From Jeotgalibacillus campisalis (lineage in GTDB: Bacteria; Bacillota; Bacilli; Bacillales; Jeotgalibacillaceae), in NCBI RefSeq assembly GCF_000829515.1, contig NZ_JXRR01000014.1, positions 124,001 to 188,000 of the forward strand: a stretch of 64,000 nucleotides of DNA, given 5' to 3'. A program made the translations under genes and the position numbers. Under the pieces are notes generated by a model. That model was not told the origin of the DNA and searched no databases. It saw only the letters and a list, made by a program, of their open reading frames with translations. Shown one piece after another: positions 54,002-63,907 of this stretch; positions within the stretch are counted from its first letter, which is position 1; every line of letters starts with the position of its first letter.

Positions 54002-54031
54002 TTGACTTATTTGAAAATATATCGCTATACT
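54002..54031 (+). promoter_or_regulatory. SigA-type promoter of the MarR-type gene
   Basis: TTGACT (54002-54007), 18-base spacer, TATACT (54026-54031), about 35 bases before ATG 54066. Flanking TATATC and ACTATATA segments give a loose inverted repeat around the -10 that could be an autoregulatory operator. Confidence 0.65.
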
Positions 54032-54065
54032 ACTATATAAAGTGTATAAAAAAGGACTGACTTTA

Positions 54066-54515
54066 ATGAGTGATACTGTTGATTATGAACAATCTCTGAA
54101 ATTATTTATTGTACTTTCAAGAGCATATAAATCAATGAACGAAATGAGTAATCGTTTCATTCAGCAGCAGGGGTTAAATCCGACTGAATTTGCTGTGTTG
54201 GAATTGCTATACCATAAAGGAAAACAACCGCTGCAAAAAATCGGCGGGAAAATTTTATTAGCCAGCGGCAGTATAACGTACGTAGTGGATAAACTTGAAA
54301 AAAAAGGTTTAATTAAACGAATCGCCTCTCCACAAGACAGAAGAGTGACGTATGCAGAAACGACAGAAGAGGGAAATTCTTTTATGGCTGAAATTTTTCC
54401 TAATCACGAAAAAAACCTGCACGGCATGATGTCAGTACTATCATCAGAAGAACAGGGGCAGGCGATTGAACTTCTTAAGAAGCTGGGATTGTCCATTCGG
54501 GACCTATCCTACTGA
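54066..54515 (+). CDS. MarR-family regulator (MhqR-like)
   Basis: A 149-residue winged-helix repressor: NPTEFAVLELLYHKGKQPLQKIGGKI, SITYVVDKLEKKGLIKRIASPQDRR (recognition helix and wing) and flanking dimerisation helices. It has no Cys, so it does not use a thiol switch. MhqR (YkvE) of B. subtilis sits near clpE and controls quinone and aldehyde detoxification; the position near clpE here is suggestive only. The upstream in-frame ATG 54042 lacks a ribosome site; AAGGA before 54066 fits. Confidence 0.85.
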   Translation: MSDTVDYEQSLKLFIVLSRAYKSMNEMSNRFIQQQGLNPTEFAVLELLYHKGKQPLQKIGGKILLASGSITYVVDKLEKKGLIKRIASPQDRRVTYAETTEEGNSFMAEIFPNHEKNLHGMMSVLSSEEQGQAIELLKKLGLSIRDLSY

Positions 54516-54588
54516 GAAAATCGTATGCAGCAGATTAAGTAATTCATTCAATTTTTAATTAATAGATATTTTTAAAGCAAACGATAAA

Positions 54589-54617
54589 AAACTGCTGTTA
54601 AACCAGCAGTTTTTTTG
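54589..54617 (+). terminator. Terminator after the MarR gene
   Basis: AAACTGCTG ... CAGCAGTTTTTTT hairpin with T-run. Confidence 0.9.
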
Positions 54618-54675
54618 TATTTATGAAGGGAATTGCTATTCGAAAATAGAATCATTAGAAAAAGGGGGATTTATT

Positions 54676-56373
54676 TTGAAGACATTTGATCAATATACAT
54701 ACAAACGGCCGAAGTTTGAAGAAGAAAAAGACCGGTTTCATCTATTGCTTGATAAGTTTAACGAAGCAGATTCTGTAGAACAGCAGACGGAAGCAATTAC
54801 AGCAATTAATGAGTTCAGAAACAACTTGTCTACGCAATTTAATTTAGCGTATATCCGTGCTTCCATTGATACGAACGATGAATTTTATCAAAATGAAAAA
54901 GATTATTTTGACGAAGTAGAGCCGCAGTTAACAGAATTGACGAATCTATATTACCAGGCGTTGGTTGATTCACCTTGGAAAGATGAATTGGAGAAAAAAT
55001 GGGGATCACAGCTCTTTAGCCTGGCGGAATTTTCGATGAAGGCTTTTTCTCCTGAAGTAATTTCACTGCTTCAAAAAGAAAATAAACTAACCTCCCAATA
55101 TTCAAAGCTTGTGGCATCTGCGGAAGTAGAGTTTAATGATGAAAAATTAACATTGGCCCAGCTTTATCCTTATGCGGAATCTACTGATCGGGAAACCAGA
55201 AAGAGAGCAACTTTTGCAAATTACGATTTCTATAAGGAAAATGAAGAAAAATTCGATGATCTGTACGATCAGCTGGTGAAAGTACGGCATGAGATTGCTG
55301 TAACATTAGGTTACAAAAACTTCGTGGAGCTTGGCTATGTACGAATGCTCAGAATTGATTACAATGCAGATATGGTCAAAAATTTCAGGGATCAAGTCCG
55401 CGATTATATTGTCCCTTTAGCAACTAAGCTTAAACAAAGACAGGCAAAAAGAATTGGTGTAAATGAGCTAATGTTTTGGGATGAGCCATTATCTTTTTTA
55501 TCCGGGAATGCTGTGCCTAAAGGATCTCCTGACTGGATTATTGAGAACGGCAAAAAAATGTATCATGAACTTTCACCTGAAACGGATGAATTCTTTTCTT
55601 TTATGACAGACCGTAAATTAATGGATCTTGAAGCGAAGAAAGGCAAGGAAGCAGGTGGCTACTGTACATTTATAGAGGACTATCAGTCTCCGTTTATTTT
55701 TTCAAACTTTAATGGAACGTCCGGAGACATTGACGTTCTCACCCATGAAGCAGGCCATGCTTTTCAGGTTTACTCCAGCAGGCACTTAGACATTCCAGAA
55801 TATCTGTGGCCAACGCATGAATCAGCTGAAATTCATTCTATGAGCATGGAATTTTTTACTTGGCCATGGATGGAACGATTCTTTGAGGATCAAACGGAAA
55901 AATACAAATTTTCTCACCTCAGCAGTGGTCTGCTCTTTTTACCATACGGTGTTGCAGTAGATGAATTTCAACATATTGTTTATGAAAATCCTGAAATGAC
56001 GCCTGCTGAAAGAAAATCAGCGTGGAGAAAAATCGAAGAGATTTATCTTCCTCATAGAGAATATGGCGGCCATTCTTACTTAGAGGCAGGGGGAGTCTGG
56101 CAGCGCCAGGGGCATATCTATGAAGATCCGTTTTATTATATTGATTATACATTAGCTCAAATCTGTGCTTTTCAATTTTGGAAGCGTTCAAGGGAAGACT
56201 TCAATGAAGCCTGGAACGATTATTTGCATCTATGTAAACTGGGTGGTTCTAAATCATTTACAGCGCTAGTTAAAGAAGCTAATTTACTTTCACCATTTGA
56301 AGATGGGTGTGTGGAGTCAGTTGTTGGGAACATTGAAAGTTGGTTAAATTCAGTGGATGACAAAAAGTTATAA
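54676..56373 (+). CDS. M3-family oligoendopeptidase (PepF-like)
   Basis: A 565-residue zinc metallopeptidase with the HEAGHAFQ active-site motif (His-Glu-x2-His about residue 358) and the third ligand Glu in ESAEIHSMSMEFF. It is cytosolic and cuts short oligopeptides. Start TTG 54676 behind AAAGGGGG. The length fits the M3 oligoendopeptidase F branch. It is a single-gene unit that shares a bidirectional terminator with clpE. Confidence 0.92.
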   Translation: MKTFDQYTYKRPKFEEEKDRFHLLLDKFNEADSVEQQTEAITAINEFRNNLSTQFNLAYIRASIDTNDEFYQNEKDYFDEVEPQLTELTNLYYQALVDSPWKDELEKKWGSQLFSLAEFSMKAFSPEVISLLQKENKLTSQYSKLVASAEVEFNDEKLTLAQLYPYAESTDRETRKRATFANYDFYKENEEKFDDLYDQLVKVRHEIAVTLGYKNFVELGYVRMLRIDYNADMVKNFRDQVRDYIVPLATKLKQRQAKRIGVNELMFWDEPLSFLSGNAVPKGSPDWIIENGKKMYHELSPETDEFFSFMTDRKLMDLEAKKGKEAGGYCTFIEDYQSPFIFSNFNGTSGDIDVLTHEAGHAFQVYSSRHLDIPEYLWPTHESAEIHSMSMEFFTWPWMERFFEDQTEKYKFSHLSSGLLFLPYGVAVDEFQHIVYENPEMTPAERKSAWRKIEEIYLPHREYGGHSYLEAGGVWQRQGHIYEDPFYYIDYTLAQICAFQFWKRSREDFNEAWNDYLHLCKLGGSKSFTALVKEANLLSPFEDGCVESVVGNIESWLNSVDDKKL

Positions 56374-56377
56374 ATAA

Positions 56378-56409
56378 AAGGTGCCTGATTTCAATCAGGC
56401 ACCTTTTTC
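56378..56409. terminator. Bidirectional terminator between the M3 peptidase gene and clpE
   Basis: AAGGTGCCTGA ... TCAGGCACCTTTTT between the converging genes. Confidence 0.9.
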
Positions 56410-58536
56410 TTATGCTTGTTTTAACGTGATTTTATCGTCTTCTAAAACAGCTGACAGATTCTTTATTTCAGTATGATCGAACATAAAGTCAGTAATTGCA
56501 TCTTCAATATTCTCTTGTATAACTCTTCTTAATGGACGGGCACCAAAGGCTGGATGGTAGCCGAGTTCAGAAAGCTTTTCTTTTACTTGCTGGTCTACAG
56601 ATAGCGTTAGATCCTGTTCAGCTAATGTTTTGTCAAGATCTTGAAGCATTAGGTCAATAATTTGAATAAGGTCTTGTTTTTTCAAAGCAGAAAATTCAAT
56701 AATACTGTCAAATCGGTTTAGAAATTCCGGTTTAAAGAAATCACTTAATGAATCTAAAAGATTTGCTTCATTTAATGCTTCGTTTGAACCGAATCCTACA
56801 GCTTTCTTTCTTGTTCCTACACCTGCGTTGCTTGTCATAATAATGACTGTATCTTTAAAGTTCACGGTGCGCCCTTGACTGTCTGTTAAACGCCCATCTT
56901 CCATGATCTGTAGGAACATATGCAAGACATCAGGGTGTGCTTTTTCGATCTCATCTAAAAGAATGATGCTATATGGAGATCTCCGGACTTTTTCAGTTAA
57001 TTGACCCGCTTCATCATGCCCGATGTATCCTGGTGGCGAGCCGATTAATTTTGCAGTGCTGTGTTTTTCCATATACTCACTCATGTCAAGACGGATCATA
57101 TGATCTTTGCTTCCGAATAATTCAGAAGCAAGCGTTTTAGACAGCTCTGTTTTACCTACTCCAGTTGGACCGACGAACAAAAATGAGCCTGTAGGGCGAT
57201 CTTTTGATTTTAAACCTGCCCTGCTTCTGCGTACAGCTTTTGCTACTTTTTTAACCGCTTCATGCTGTCCAATAACTTTCTCATTAAGACTCAATTCGAT
57301 GCGCTTCATTTTCGCTTGCTCGTCATCTTCAAGCTTGCCGACTGGAATACCTGTTTTTTGTTCAATCAGCTGCTGAATGATTTCTTTCGTAACGACTGGC
57401 TGATGAGATGGCTGATGTGAGTTTAAACTTTTTTCAAGCTGTTCTTCTTCATCTCTTAGTTCAGCCGCTCGTTCATAATGTTCTTCTTTCAGTGCTTTTT
57501 GTTTCTCAGCATGAATTTCTGTTAAGCGCTGATTAATTGTTTCAGTATCAGCTGCATCGACAGTCAGGTTTAATTTTGACCCTGATTCATCAAGCAGATC
57601 AATCGCTTTGTCTGGCAAAAAGCGATCTTGAATATAACGGTGTGACAGCTTCACAGCCGCTTCAAGCGCTTCTTGTTCGTATTTTACTTCGTGGAAGTTT
57701 TCATAATGAGGAGCCAAGCCATTTAGGATGACCATTGCTTCCTCAACAGAAGGCTCATTCACTTGAATAGGCTGAAAACGTCTTTCAAGGGCAGCATCTT
57801 TCTCGATTTTTCTATATTCTTTTAATGTTGTTGCCCCAACTAATTGAAGTTCCCCTCTTGCTAGCGCTGGTTTTAAGATATTTCCTGCATCCATCGATCC
57901 CTCAGCAGAACCAGCGCCTACTATTTGATGAATTTCATCAATGAATAAGATAACATTTTGTTTAGATTGAAGTTCAGCAATTAACTGCTTCATGCGTTCT
58001 TCAAACTGTCCGCGAATACCTGTATTTGCTACTAGTGAAGCTACATCAAGTAAAATAACTTCCTTTGTTTTAAGCTTAGCAGGCACTTTTCCTTCCGAAA
58101 TGCGTGCAGCAAGACCTTCTGCCACTGCAGTCTTCCCAACACCTGGCTCCCCGATCAGAACGGGGTTATTTTTATTTCTGCGATTTAATACTTCGATCAT
58201 GCGGTCAATCTCCCGATCTCGTCCAATGACAGGATCAATAAGACCGGCTTTAGCAAGATGAGAGATATTTCGTCCGTATTCTTCCAAAAGCCCTCCTTTT
58301 TGCTCTTGTGGTGATTCATTATTTTTACCAGAGGGCTGACCATGTTTAAAAGAAGATAAGAAATCATCAATAGGTGATTCATTTGAAGGTGTATTTTGAT
58401 CATTCATTGCAGAATGAAGTTTCGCTTTTTCTTCTCTATAGCAATTGGAGCACAAGTTGAAATCCTGCTGCTGACTATTAATTTGAAGACGTAGCTGAAC
58501 ATTCGCTTGATTTGATTGACATTTTTCGCAAATCAT
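56410..58536 (-). CDS. clpE: ATP-dependent Clp protease ATP-binding subunit ClpE
   Basis: A 708-residue AAA+ unfoldase. N-terminal C4 zinc finger ([10 protein letters not shown] and CSNCYREE), then two AAA domains with Walker [11 protein letters not shown] and [10 protein letters not shown], a central UVR-like coiled segment ([13 protein letters not shown]), Walker [10 protein letters not shown] and [12 protein letters not shown], and the ClpP-binding type C-terminus. The zinc finger instead of an N-domain repeat marks ClpE rather than ClpC. It feeds misfolded proteins to ClpP under heat or disulfide stress. The promoter is flanked by two CtsR boxes, so CtsR represses it. Confidence 0.95.
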   Translation of the reverse strand: MICEKCQSNQANVQLRLQINSQQQDFNLCSNCYREEKAKLHSAMNDQNTPSNESPIDDFLSSFKHGQPSGKNNESPQEQKGGLLEEYGRNISHLAKAGLIDPVIGRDREIDRMIEVLNRRNKNNPVLIGEPGVGKTAVAEGLAARISEGKVPAKLKTKEVILLDVASLVANTGIRGQFEERMKQLIAELQSKQNVILFIDEIHQIVGAGSAEGSMDAGNILKPALARGELQLVGATTLKEYRKIEKDAALERRFQPIQVNEPSVEEAMVILNGLAPHYENFHEVKYEQEALEAAVKLSHRYIQDRFLPDKAIDLLDESGSKLNLTVDAADTETINQRLTEIHAEKQKALKEEHYERAAELRDEEEQLEKSLNSHQPSHQPVVTKEIIQQLIEQKTGIPVGKLEDDEQAKMKRIELSLNEKVIGQHEAVKKVAKAVRRSRAGLKSKDRPTGSFLFVGPTGVGKTELSKTLASELFGSKDHMIRLDMSEYMEKHSTAKLIGSPPGYIGHDEAGQLTEKVRRSPYSIILLDEIEKAHPDVLHMFLQIMEDGRLTDSQGRTVNFKDTVIIMTSNAGVGTRKKAVGFGSNEALNEANLLDSLSDFFKPEFLNRFDSIIEFSALKKQDLIQIIDLMLQDLDKTLAEQDLTLSVDQQVKEKLSELGYHPAFGARPLRRVIQENIEDAITDFMFDHTEIKNLSAVLEDDKITLKQA

Positions 58537-58626
58537 TGTGACTCCTCCTTATATATAATTATTATTATTTATTGAATGTTTTGCCATTGTATCGAAAGGG
58601 CAAGAATGTGTCTATTTATCTGCTTG

Positions 58627-58643
58627 TTTGACTATTATTGACC
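58627..58643 (-). promoter_or_regulatory. CtsR box 2, downstream of the clpE start point
   Basis: Minus strand GGTCAAT-AAT-AGTCAAA: two heptads in direct repeat with a three-base NAN spacer, as in the CtsR consensus RGTCAAANANRGTCAAA. Confidence 0.8.
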
Positions 58644-58653
58644 TTATAGCTGT

Positions 58654-58682
58654 ATTATAATTTGACCTTATCTGACTTTCAA
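58654..58682 (-). promoter_or_regulatory. clpE promoter
   Basis: Minus strand TTGAAA (58677-58682), 17-base spacer, TATAAT (58654-58659), a nearly ideal SigA promoter. CtsR box 1 fills the spacer. The transcript leader to ATG 58536 is about 110 bases. Confidence 0.85.
58661..58677 (-). promoter_or_regulatory. CtsR box 1, in the clpE promoter spacer
   Basis: Minus strand AGTCAGA-TAA-GGTCAAA: a second CtsR heptad pair with NAN spacer lying between -35 and -10, so CtsR would exclude RNA polymerase. Confidence 0.85.
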
Positions 58683-58795
58683 GTATTTTGTTTGAGCAAT
58701 ACAATCCTGTAAAGTCTATAACTTATGAATGCCCTCATGAAATTACTTTAAACAATAGAGGTTTTTATTAATTGCCGATAGTAGGATAAAAAAAA

Positions 58796-58926
58796 GAGCC
58801 TGAGACAAAATGTGTCTCAAACTCTTTAACCGGTTCTTTTCGCTTAAGATGGAAGCCTCCAAAGGGACGGTTGGAGCCGGCTCCTCCCAATACGATCATC
58901 TCATACTTCTAATATATACTGACTTT
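58796..58926 (-). repeat. Structured intergenic repeat, copy C (minus orientation, short form)
   Basis: Read on the minus strand it has GTATGAGATGATC, a shorter GC-rich middle (GGAGCCGGCTCC hairpin and CCGTCCCTTTGGAG), AAGCGAAAAGAACCGGTTAAAG and ends GTTTGAGACACATTTTGTCTCAGGCTC with T-run. Compared with copy B the middle is about half as long. The final hairpin and T-run lie toward the clpE side; no gene is seen between 58537 and 59006. Confidence 0.7.
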
Positions 58927-59006
58927 TTTAAACTTTTTATCGTTCTATCCAAACCATTTTGCTGCAGGTTTATTTACTTTTAACTTCTTATATTTTCTCC
59001 ATTCAA

Positions 59007-59612
59007 TTAGATAAACACAACGTAGAAAAATAATAGGTCAAAAGTTAAATGTGAAATAATAACGAGTGATATACTTTTCTTCCAGTAATAAAGCATACCC
59101 CAAAAAACAGATCCGATAAAAGCGGCAGCCATCCAGGTCCAGTCTCCCGAATATAAAAATACAGAGGCGGATAAAACAGCAGTGATCAGGATGCTGCCAA
59201 CAGGCGTCAAGTGTTCGTCTAAATTTCGCTGAATAAAGCCGCGCCAAAAGAACTCAACAGCAGGTATAATAATCAGGATAAGGGAAAGGAGCTGCCAGAC
59301 CTGATCCGGTTTGAGCCGATGAAAAAGGGAATCAACCATTTGCTCAAAATCACCAGGTGCGATTGATAGAAGCTGATAAGAAATGAATAGCAGACCGTAT
59401 ATAGTGAAACCGGATAGAACGCCGTAAAAAATCGAGCGATTTATAGGATGACGGCCCTTTTCAATGCCGGATTGTGAGATGCTTAACGCTATCATGACCA
59501 ATGCTGTCCCTGAATACAAATACCAAAATATTCTCTGGTCAAAGAATGTTATATACATTAAGAGGTGAATAATTACTAAGCCTGTAAATGGCCAAATAAA
59601 TTGCTTAATCAA
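59007..59612 (-). CDS. CPBP-family intramembrane protease-like protein
   Basis: A 201-residue membrane protein with about six hydrophobic segments. The CPBP motifs are partly preserved: VEFFWRGFIQR where active members have EExxxR (first Glu replaced by Val, second Glu and Arg kept), and SHLTFDLLFF for the His-x3-Asp motif. CPBP proteins are CAAX-type glutamic proteases or self-immunity proteins. The frame is open nine codons upstream, but GGGAGG before TTG 59612 fits best. Possible loss of one catalytic Glu leaves activity uncertain. Confidence 0.75.
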   Translation of the reverse strand: MIKQFIWPFTGLVIIHLLMYITFFDQRIFWYLYSGTALVMIALSISQSGIEKGRHPINRSIFYGVLSGFTIYGLLFISYQLLSIAPGDFEQMVDSLFHRLKPDQVWQLLSLILIIIPAVEFFWRGFIQRNLDEHLTPVGSILITAVLSASVFLYSGDWTWMAAAFIGSVFWGMLYYWKKSISLVIISHLTFDLLFFYVVFI

Positions 59613-59824
59613 ATAATAAACCTCCCAGGTTCGACCCATGTAAATGAATCATAGTAATCTTATACTTTCGAACTGCAAAACATAAAGAACATTTTAACAG
59701 TAAACAAGAAAAGAATATAGTGTAAATTGCATGAAAAGATGTATGATCTAAACTCTCTGGATGTTTTAACATATTCACTAGTTAATCTCAAGGAAAATAA
59801 GGGTAAAAGAAAGGAAGGTTTAAA

Positions 59825-60019
59825 ATGACAACAGAAATTATTGAACATAAGCTTAATGAATTAAGAAGCGGAGAAAAAACTAAGCTCGAAATTTCAAAGG
59901 AGGATTTTCAAACGTACAGAGAAATAATACTTGCACAAGAGGATTTTAAACATTTTAGGGGCATTGCTCAAAGAAGCGGTCATGTAATCTATGAATATTT
60001 AAAAGACCCTAGAAGCTAA
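59825..60019 (+). CDS. 64-residue hydrophilic protein, unknown function
   Basis: AAAGGAAGG before the ATG opens a 64-codon frame ending 13 bases before the SDR gene. The product, starting MTTEIIEHKLNELRSGEKTK, is charged and predicted mostly helical with no membrane segment or Cys. It is probably co-transcribed with the SDR gene. I do not recognise a family. Confidence 0.7.
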   Translation: MTTEIIEHKLNELRSGEKTKLEISKEDFQTYREIILAQEDFKHFRGIAQRSGHVIYEYLKDPRS

Positions 60020-60032
60020 GGAGGTCAAGATA

Positions 60033-60767
60033 GTGAGTGATAGAAGAGTAGTAGTGGTTACCGGGGCAGCTAAAGGCATCGGGCTGGAAATTGCAAAAAC
60101 ATTTTTGTCCCTGGATAATGAAGTTTATTTAGTAGATGTAGATAAAAATACATTGATGAAAGAAGTCGAAAAGCTTCAGGAAAAAGGATTTGCAGCTTTT
60201 GGCAAATCTGCTGATGTAGGCATTTTAGATGAAGTGACAGCCTTAATTCAGGAAGTTATCGAAGAATCCGGACAACTGGATATACTAATTAATAATGCTG
60301 GAAAATCTGAGTTTCAATCTATTTGGGATGTCACGGAGCAAGACTGGTTATCCATTATAAATAGTAATTTATCGAGTGTTTTTTATTGTTCCAGAGAAGC
60401 AGCACGATTTATGAATGGTGGATCCATCATCAATTTGTGTTCTACTCGCGCATTTATGTCCGAAGAACATACTCAAGCCTATTCAGCTTCCAAAGGCGGA
60501 ATACATGCCTTGACCCATTCTTTAGCTGTAACGCTGAGTGAAAAAAATATTACTGTAAATGCTATAAGCCCAGGGTGGATTGAAACCGAAAAGTATGATG
60601 AATTGAGGGACATAGACCATAGTCAGCATCCATCCAATAAAGTGGGCAGGACGAGTGACATAGCCAGGGCTTGTGTGTTTTTAACCAGCAAAGAAAATGG
60701 CTTTATTAATGGAGAAAACCTCATCATTGATGGTGGTATGTCGAGAAAAATGATATATGAACATTAA
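60033..60767 (+). CDS. SDR-family oxidoreductase
   Basis: A 244-residue classical short-chain dehydrogenase: cofactor motif TGAAKGIGLEIAK, NNAGKSEF, active-site Ser in NLCSTRAF, and Tyr-x3-Lys in YSASKGGIHAL. The Asp after the second strand (YLVDVDKN) suggests NAD rather than NADP. AAGGAGG precedes GTG 60033. Typical substrates are 3-oxoacyl thioesters, sugars or alcohols; the neighbours give no hint. Confidence 0.85.
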   Translation: MSDRRVVVVTGAAKGIGLEIAKTFLSLDNEVYLVDVDKNTLMKEVEKLQEKGFAAFGKSADVGILDEVTALIQEVIEESGQLDILINNAGKSEFQSIWDVTEQDWLSIINSNLSSVFYCSREAARFMNGGSIINLCSTRAFMSEEHTQAYSASKGGIHALTHSLAVTLSEKNITVNAISPGWIETEKYDELRDIDHSQHPSNKVGRTSDIARACVFLTSKENGFINGENLIIDGGMSRKMIYEH

Positions 60768-61028
60768 TTAATAATAAAGCATGCCGATATGAATCAGTAA
60801 AAAGTGGATCAATGATGTGAAATTTCCTTTACAAAGCGTAGAAGGTAAGTTTAAACAACAGCAAATTCGTTGTGATAGAAGGGTTTACATGTTATTCTTA
60901 GTTCTTAAGAAAGATAAAACAAACTCACCCTGTTAAGTGGACATCAATATTTTATTGACTCTGATTCGTTTATTCGTTAATTTAATATGGTGATGTTGTA
61001 AATACAAGTTAAAAGGAGAAGATAGACT

Positions 61029-61292
61029 ATGGCACAGAAACAATTTACAGTAACAGCAGAAACGGGAATTCACGCACGTCCAGCAACTTTACTTGTTCAA
61101 ACGGCAAGCAAATTTGATTCAGATGTACAGCTTGAGTACAAAGGCAAAAAAGTAAACCTAAAATCAATTATGGGTGTAATGTCACTTGGTGTGGGCAAAA
61201 ATGCCGAAATTACAATTTATGCTGAGGGCAGTGACGAGCAGGAAGCACTTACAAGCCTTGAAGAAACATTGCACAGTGAAGGTTTGGCATAA
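61029..61292 (+). CDS. ptsH: Phosphocarrier protein HPr
   Basis: An 87-residue HPr with the active His in TGIHARPAT (His15) and the regulatory Ser in [11 protein letters not shown] (Ser46), phosphorylated by HPr kinase for CcpA signalling. It passes phosphate from enzyme I to sugar-specific EII proteins. AAAGGAG precedes ATG 61029. A TTGACT at 60955 could be a -35, but the -10 is weak; no ptsG or antiterminator target is upstream. It is followed by ptsI after three bases. Confidence 0.95.
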   Translation: MAQKQFTVTAETGIHARPATLLVQTASKFDSDVQLEYKGKKVNLKSIMGVMSLGVGKNAEITIYAEGSDEQEALTSLEETLHSEGLA

Positions 61293-61295
61293 AAG

Positions 61296-63014
61296 ATGTC
61301 TTCTATACTTAAAGGAATTGCAGCATCGAGCGGCATTGCAATTGCAAAGGCTTACCGTCTGGTAGAGCCGGATTTGTCATTCGAAGAAAAAAAAGTAGAT
61401 AATCCAGGGCAGGAAATTGAGCGCTTTCAAAAAGCTATGAACACTTCACGTTCTGAGCTGGAAGTCATCCGGGATCGTGCCAAGACAGAACTTGGTGAAG
61501 ACAAGGCTGCGATCTTTGAGGCTCATCTTCTTGTTTTAAGCGATCCTGAATTAACGGGTCCAATTGAAGATAAAATTAAGCAGGATTCTGTTAACGCAGA
61601 GGCTGCTTTAAAAGAAACAGCGGATATGTTTGTCACCATGTTTGAGCAGATGGACAATGAATACATGCAAGAACGCGCTGCAGACATCCGTGACGTAACA
61701 AAACGGGTGCTTTCTCATCTTCTGGGAGTAAAAGTTCTGAATCCAAGTATGATCTCTGAAGAAGTTATCGTGATTGCAGAAGATTTAACCCCTTCTGATA
61801 CGGCACAACTTAACAGAGAATTCGTTAAAGGCTTCACAACGAATATTGGCGGAAGAACATCGCATTCAGCGATCATGGCCCGTTCGATGGAAATTCCTGC
61901 AGTTGTAGGAACGAAAGAAGCGACAGTAGAGATTCAAAATGGCGATATGGTTATTGTGGACGGATTGAATGGAGAAGTTCATATTAACCCTACTGAAGAA
62001 ATAATCGATAACTATAAGAAAGAGCAAGGTCATTTTGCTGATCAAAAGGCAGAATGGGCAAAACTTATCGATGAAAAATCAGTATCAAAAGATGGCCATC
62101 ATGTTGAGCTTGCTGCGAATATCGGAACTCCTGCAGATCTTGAAGGAGTTCGCAATAACGGCGGTGAAGGAATTGGACTTTACCGTACTGAATTTTTATA
62201 TATGGGACGAAATGAACTTCCAACTGAAGAAGAGCAGTTTACTTCTTATAAAGAAGTACTTGAAGGCATGGAAGGAAAACCCGTTGTCGTTCGTACACTC
62301 GATATTGGCGGAGACAAAGAACTCCCATACCTGAATCTGCCTCACGAGATGAATCCATTTTTGGGATTCAGAGCGATCAGACTCTGTTTGGAAGAAACAG
62401 ATCTTTTTAAAGTTCAATTGCGTGCACTGCTTCGCGCAAGTGTGTATGGCAATCTGAAAATCATGTTCCCGATGATTTCGAATCTTACTGAATTTAGAAG
62501 TGCAAAAGCGATCCTGCTTGAAGTCAAAGAAGAACTTCTTGAAGAAGGAGTGTCTGTGGCAGATCATATCGAAGTCGGAATTATGGTTGAAATTCCATCA
62601 ACCGCAGTTTTGGCTGATCAATTTGCTAAGGAAGTTGACTTTTTCAGCATTGGAACCAATGACTTAATTCAATACACGATGGCTGCTGACCGTATGAATG
62701 AACGAGTATCTTACTTGTATCAGCCATACAATCCGGCTATCCTTAGAATGATTAAAATGGTGATTGACGCTTCTCATAAAGAAGGTAAATGGACAGGGAT
62801 GTGCGGGGAAATGGCAGGGGACGAAATTGCGATTCCAATCCTGTTAGGTTTAGGTCTGGATGAATTTTCAATGAGTGCTACATCCATTCTTCCAGCACGG
62901 TCTCAATTGTTAGGTATTTCCAAGGAAGAAATGAAAACTCTTGCAGAAGAAGTTCTAACAATGTCTACTAATGAAGAAGTTATTGCTGCTGTAAAAAAAG
63001 CTGTTAATTTGTAA
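61296..63014 (+). CDS. ptsI: Phosphoenolpyruvate-protein phosphotransferase, PTS enzyme I
   Basis: A 572-residue enzyme I: N-terminal HPr-binding domain, phospho-His domain with [13 protein letters not shown] (active His about 189), linker helix, and C-terminal PEP-binding barrel with [38 protein letters not shown] and the catalytic Cys in GMCGEMAGD. It transfers phosphate from PEP to HPr. A clear terminator follows. Confidence 0.96.
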   Translation: MSSILKGIAASSGIAIAKAYRLVEPDLSFEEKKVDNPGQEIERFQKAMNTSRSELEVIRDRAKTELGEDKAAIFEAHLLVLSDPELTGPIEDKIKQDSVNAEAALKETADMFVTMFEQMDNEYMQERAADIRDVTKRVLSHLLGVKVLNPSMISEEVIVIAEDLTPSDTAQLNREFVKGFTTNIGGRTSHSAIMARSMEIPAVVGTKEATVEIQNGDMVIVDGLNGEVHINPTEEIIDNYKKEQGHFADQKAEWAKLIDEKSVSKDGHHVELAANIGTPADLEGVRNNGGEGIGLYRTEFLYMGRNELPTEEEQFTSYKEVLEGMEGKPVVVRTLDIGGDKELPYLNLPHEMNPFLGFRAIRLCLEETDLFKVQLRALLRASVYGNLKIMFPMISNLTEFRSAKAILLEVKEELLEEGVSVADHIEVGIMVEIPSTAVLADQFAKEVDFFSIGTNDLIQYTMAADRMNERVSYLYQPYNPAILRMIKMVIDASHKEGKWTGMCGEMAGDEIAIPILLGLGLDEFSMSATSILPARSQLLGISKEEMKTLAEEVLTMSTNEEVIAAVKKAVNL

Positions 63015-63108
63015 TCAAATTGTTATATTAAATATGAATAATGTATAGCTAACGGGGGAAGTATATAGGTAGTACAAGCATACTTTTTCATTCTGATTTC
63101 CCTTTTTG

Positions 63109-63142
63109 AACCGGATAACCCCCATTATCCGGTTCTTTTTTT
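63109..63142. terminator. Terminator after ptsI
   Basis: GAACCGGATAA ... TTATCCGGTTC followed by seven T; also serves the converging acetyltransferase gene. Confidence 0.9.
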
Positions 63143-63151
63143 ATTTTTTCT

Positions 63152-63808
63152 TTAGTTAAAAGGATTCTTCCACTCCATAAGTACAGCGCAATCATCCGAT
63201 TCTTCATCCTCTATATAGTTATGAATCAGTCTCACAGGTGTTCTTCCAACGCCAATTAAAAAACTAAAAACAGGATCTTTTAGTTGTCCGGTTATTAATT
63301 TCTCGAAGTACGTTGCTGCCGGCATGATATTTTTATAAGCTGAATACCCAGGTATTCTGCCGCCTCCTGCAAGCCTCTTTAACTTTAAATGAACAACTGT
63401 TTGATAGGCCGCACACATTAATTCCCGGCCCAAACCAAGTCCTCTAAACGAAGGATCCACACAGATATCAACGACATATAGCGTTGTTCCCGCATTATTG
63501 TGCATTCTCATCCAACCTGCATCCGTAATTTCCTCCCATGTATGTGCTTTTTGATCATCTAGCTCTGTTCGCATGGCAGTGAAAGAGCCTGCTAATTCAC
63601 CATTAACTTCTATACATAGTGCACCGTCGCGAAAAAGAGTTGCATGCTCGCTGATTTGTTCTTTTGTCCAAAGTAGTTCTTTTGGAAATGGAGGGGGAAA
63701 TGCGTTTTTTTGAATTTGTATAAGTGAATTTGCGTCCTCTATTGAATAATTTCTGATTTTTACAGGCAGCAAATTTTCGCCTTGATAGATATAAAATTCT
63801 TTAAGCAT
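63152..63808 (-). CDS. GNAT-family N-acetyltransferase (YkwB-like)
   Basis: A 218-residue acetyltransferase with the acetyl-CoA motif ICVDPSFRGLGLGRELMCAA (R/Q-x2-G-x-G/A) and the following helix. An N-terminal segment of about 15 residues precedes the GNAT domain. GGGAGGT precedes ATG 63808. Position between ptsI and a YkwC-like dehydrogenase agrees with YkwB in B. subtilis. The substrate is unknown. Confidence 0.82.
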   Translation of the reverse strand: MLKEFYIYQGENLLPVKIRNYSIEDANSLIQIQKNAFPPPFPKELLWTKEQISEHATLFRDGALCIEVNGELAGSFTAMRTELDDQKAHTWEEITDAGWMRMHNNAGTTLYVVDICVDPSFRGLGLGRELMCAAYQTVVHLKLKRLAGGGRIPGYSAYKNIMPAATYFEKLITGQLKDPVFSFLIGVGRTPVRLIHNYIEDEESDDCAVLMEWKNPFN

Positions 63809-63907
63809 ACTTTAACCTCCCGACATAACTATCAATTATCCTATCACAGCTTTGCTCTTTCCATGCAATTGAGGAATAATAGAGGCTAAAGGAAAAGGGG
63901 GATTCAC

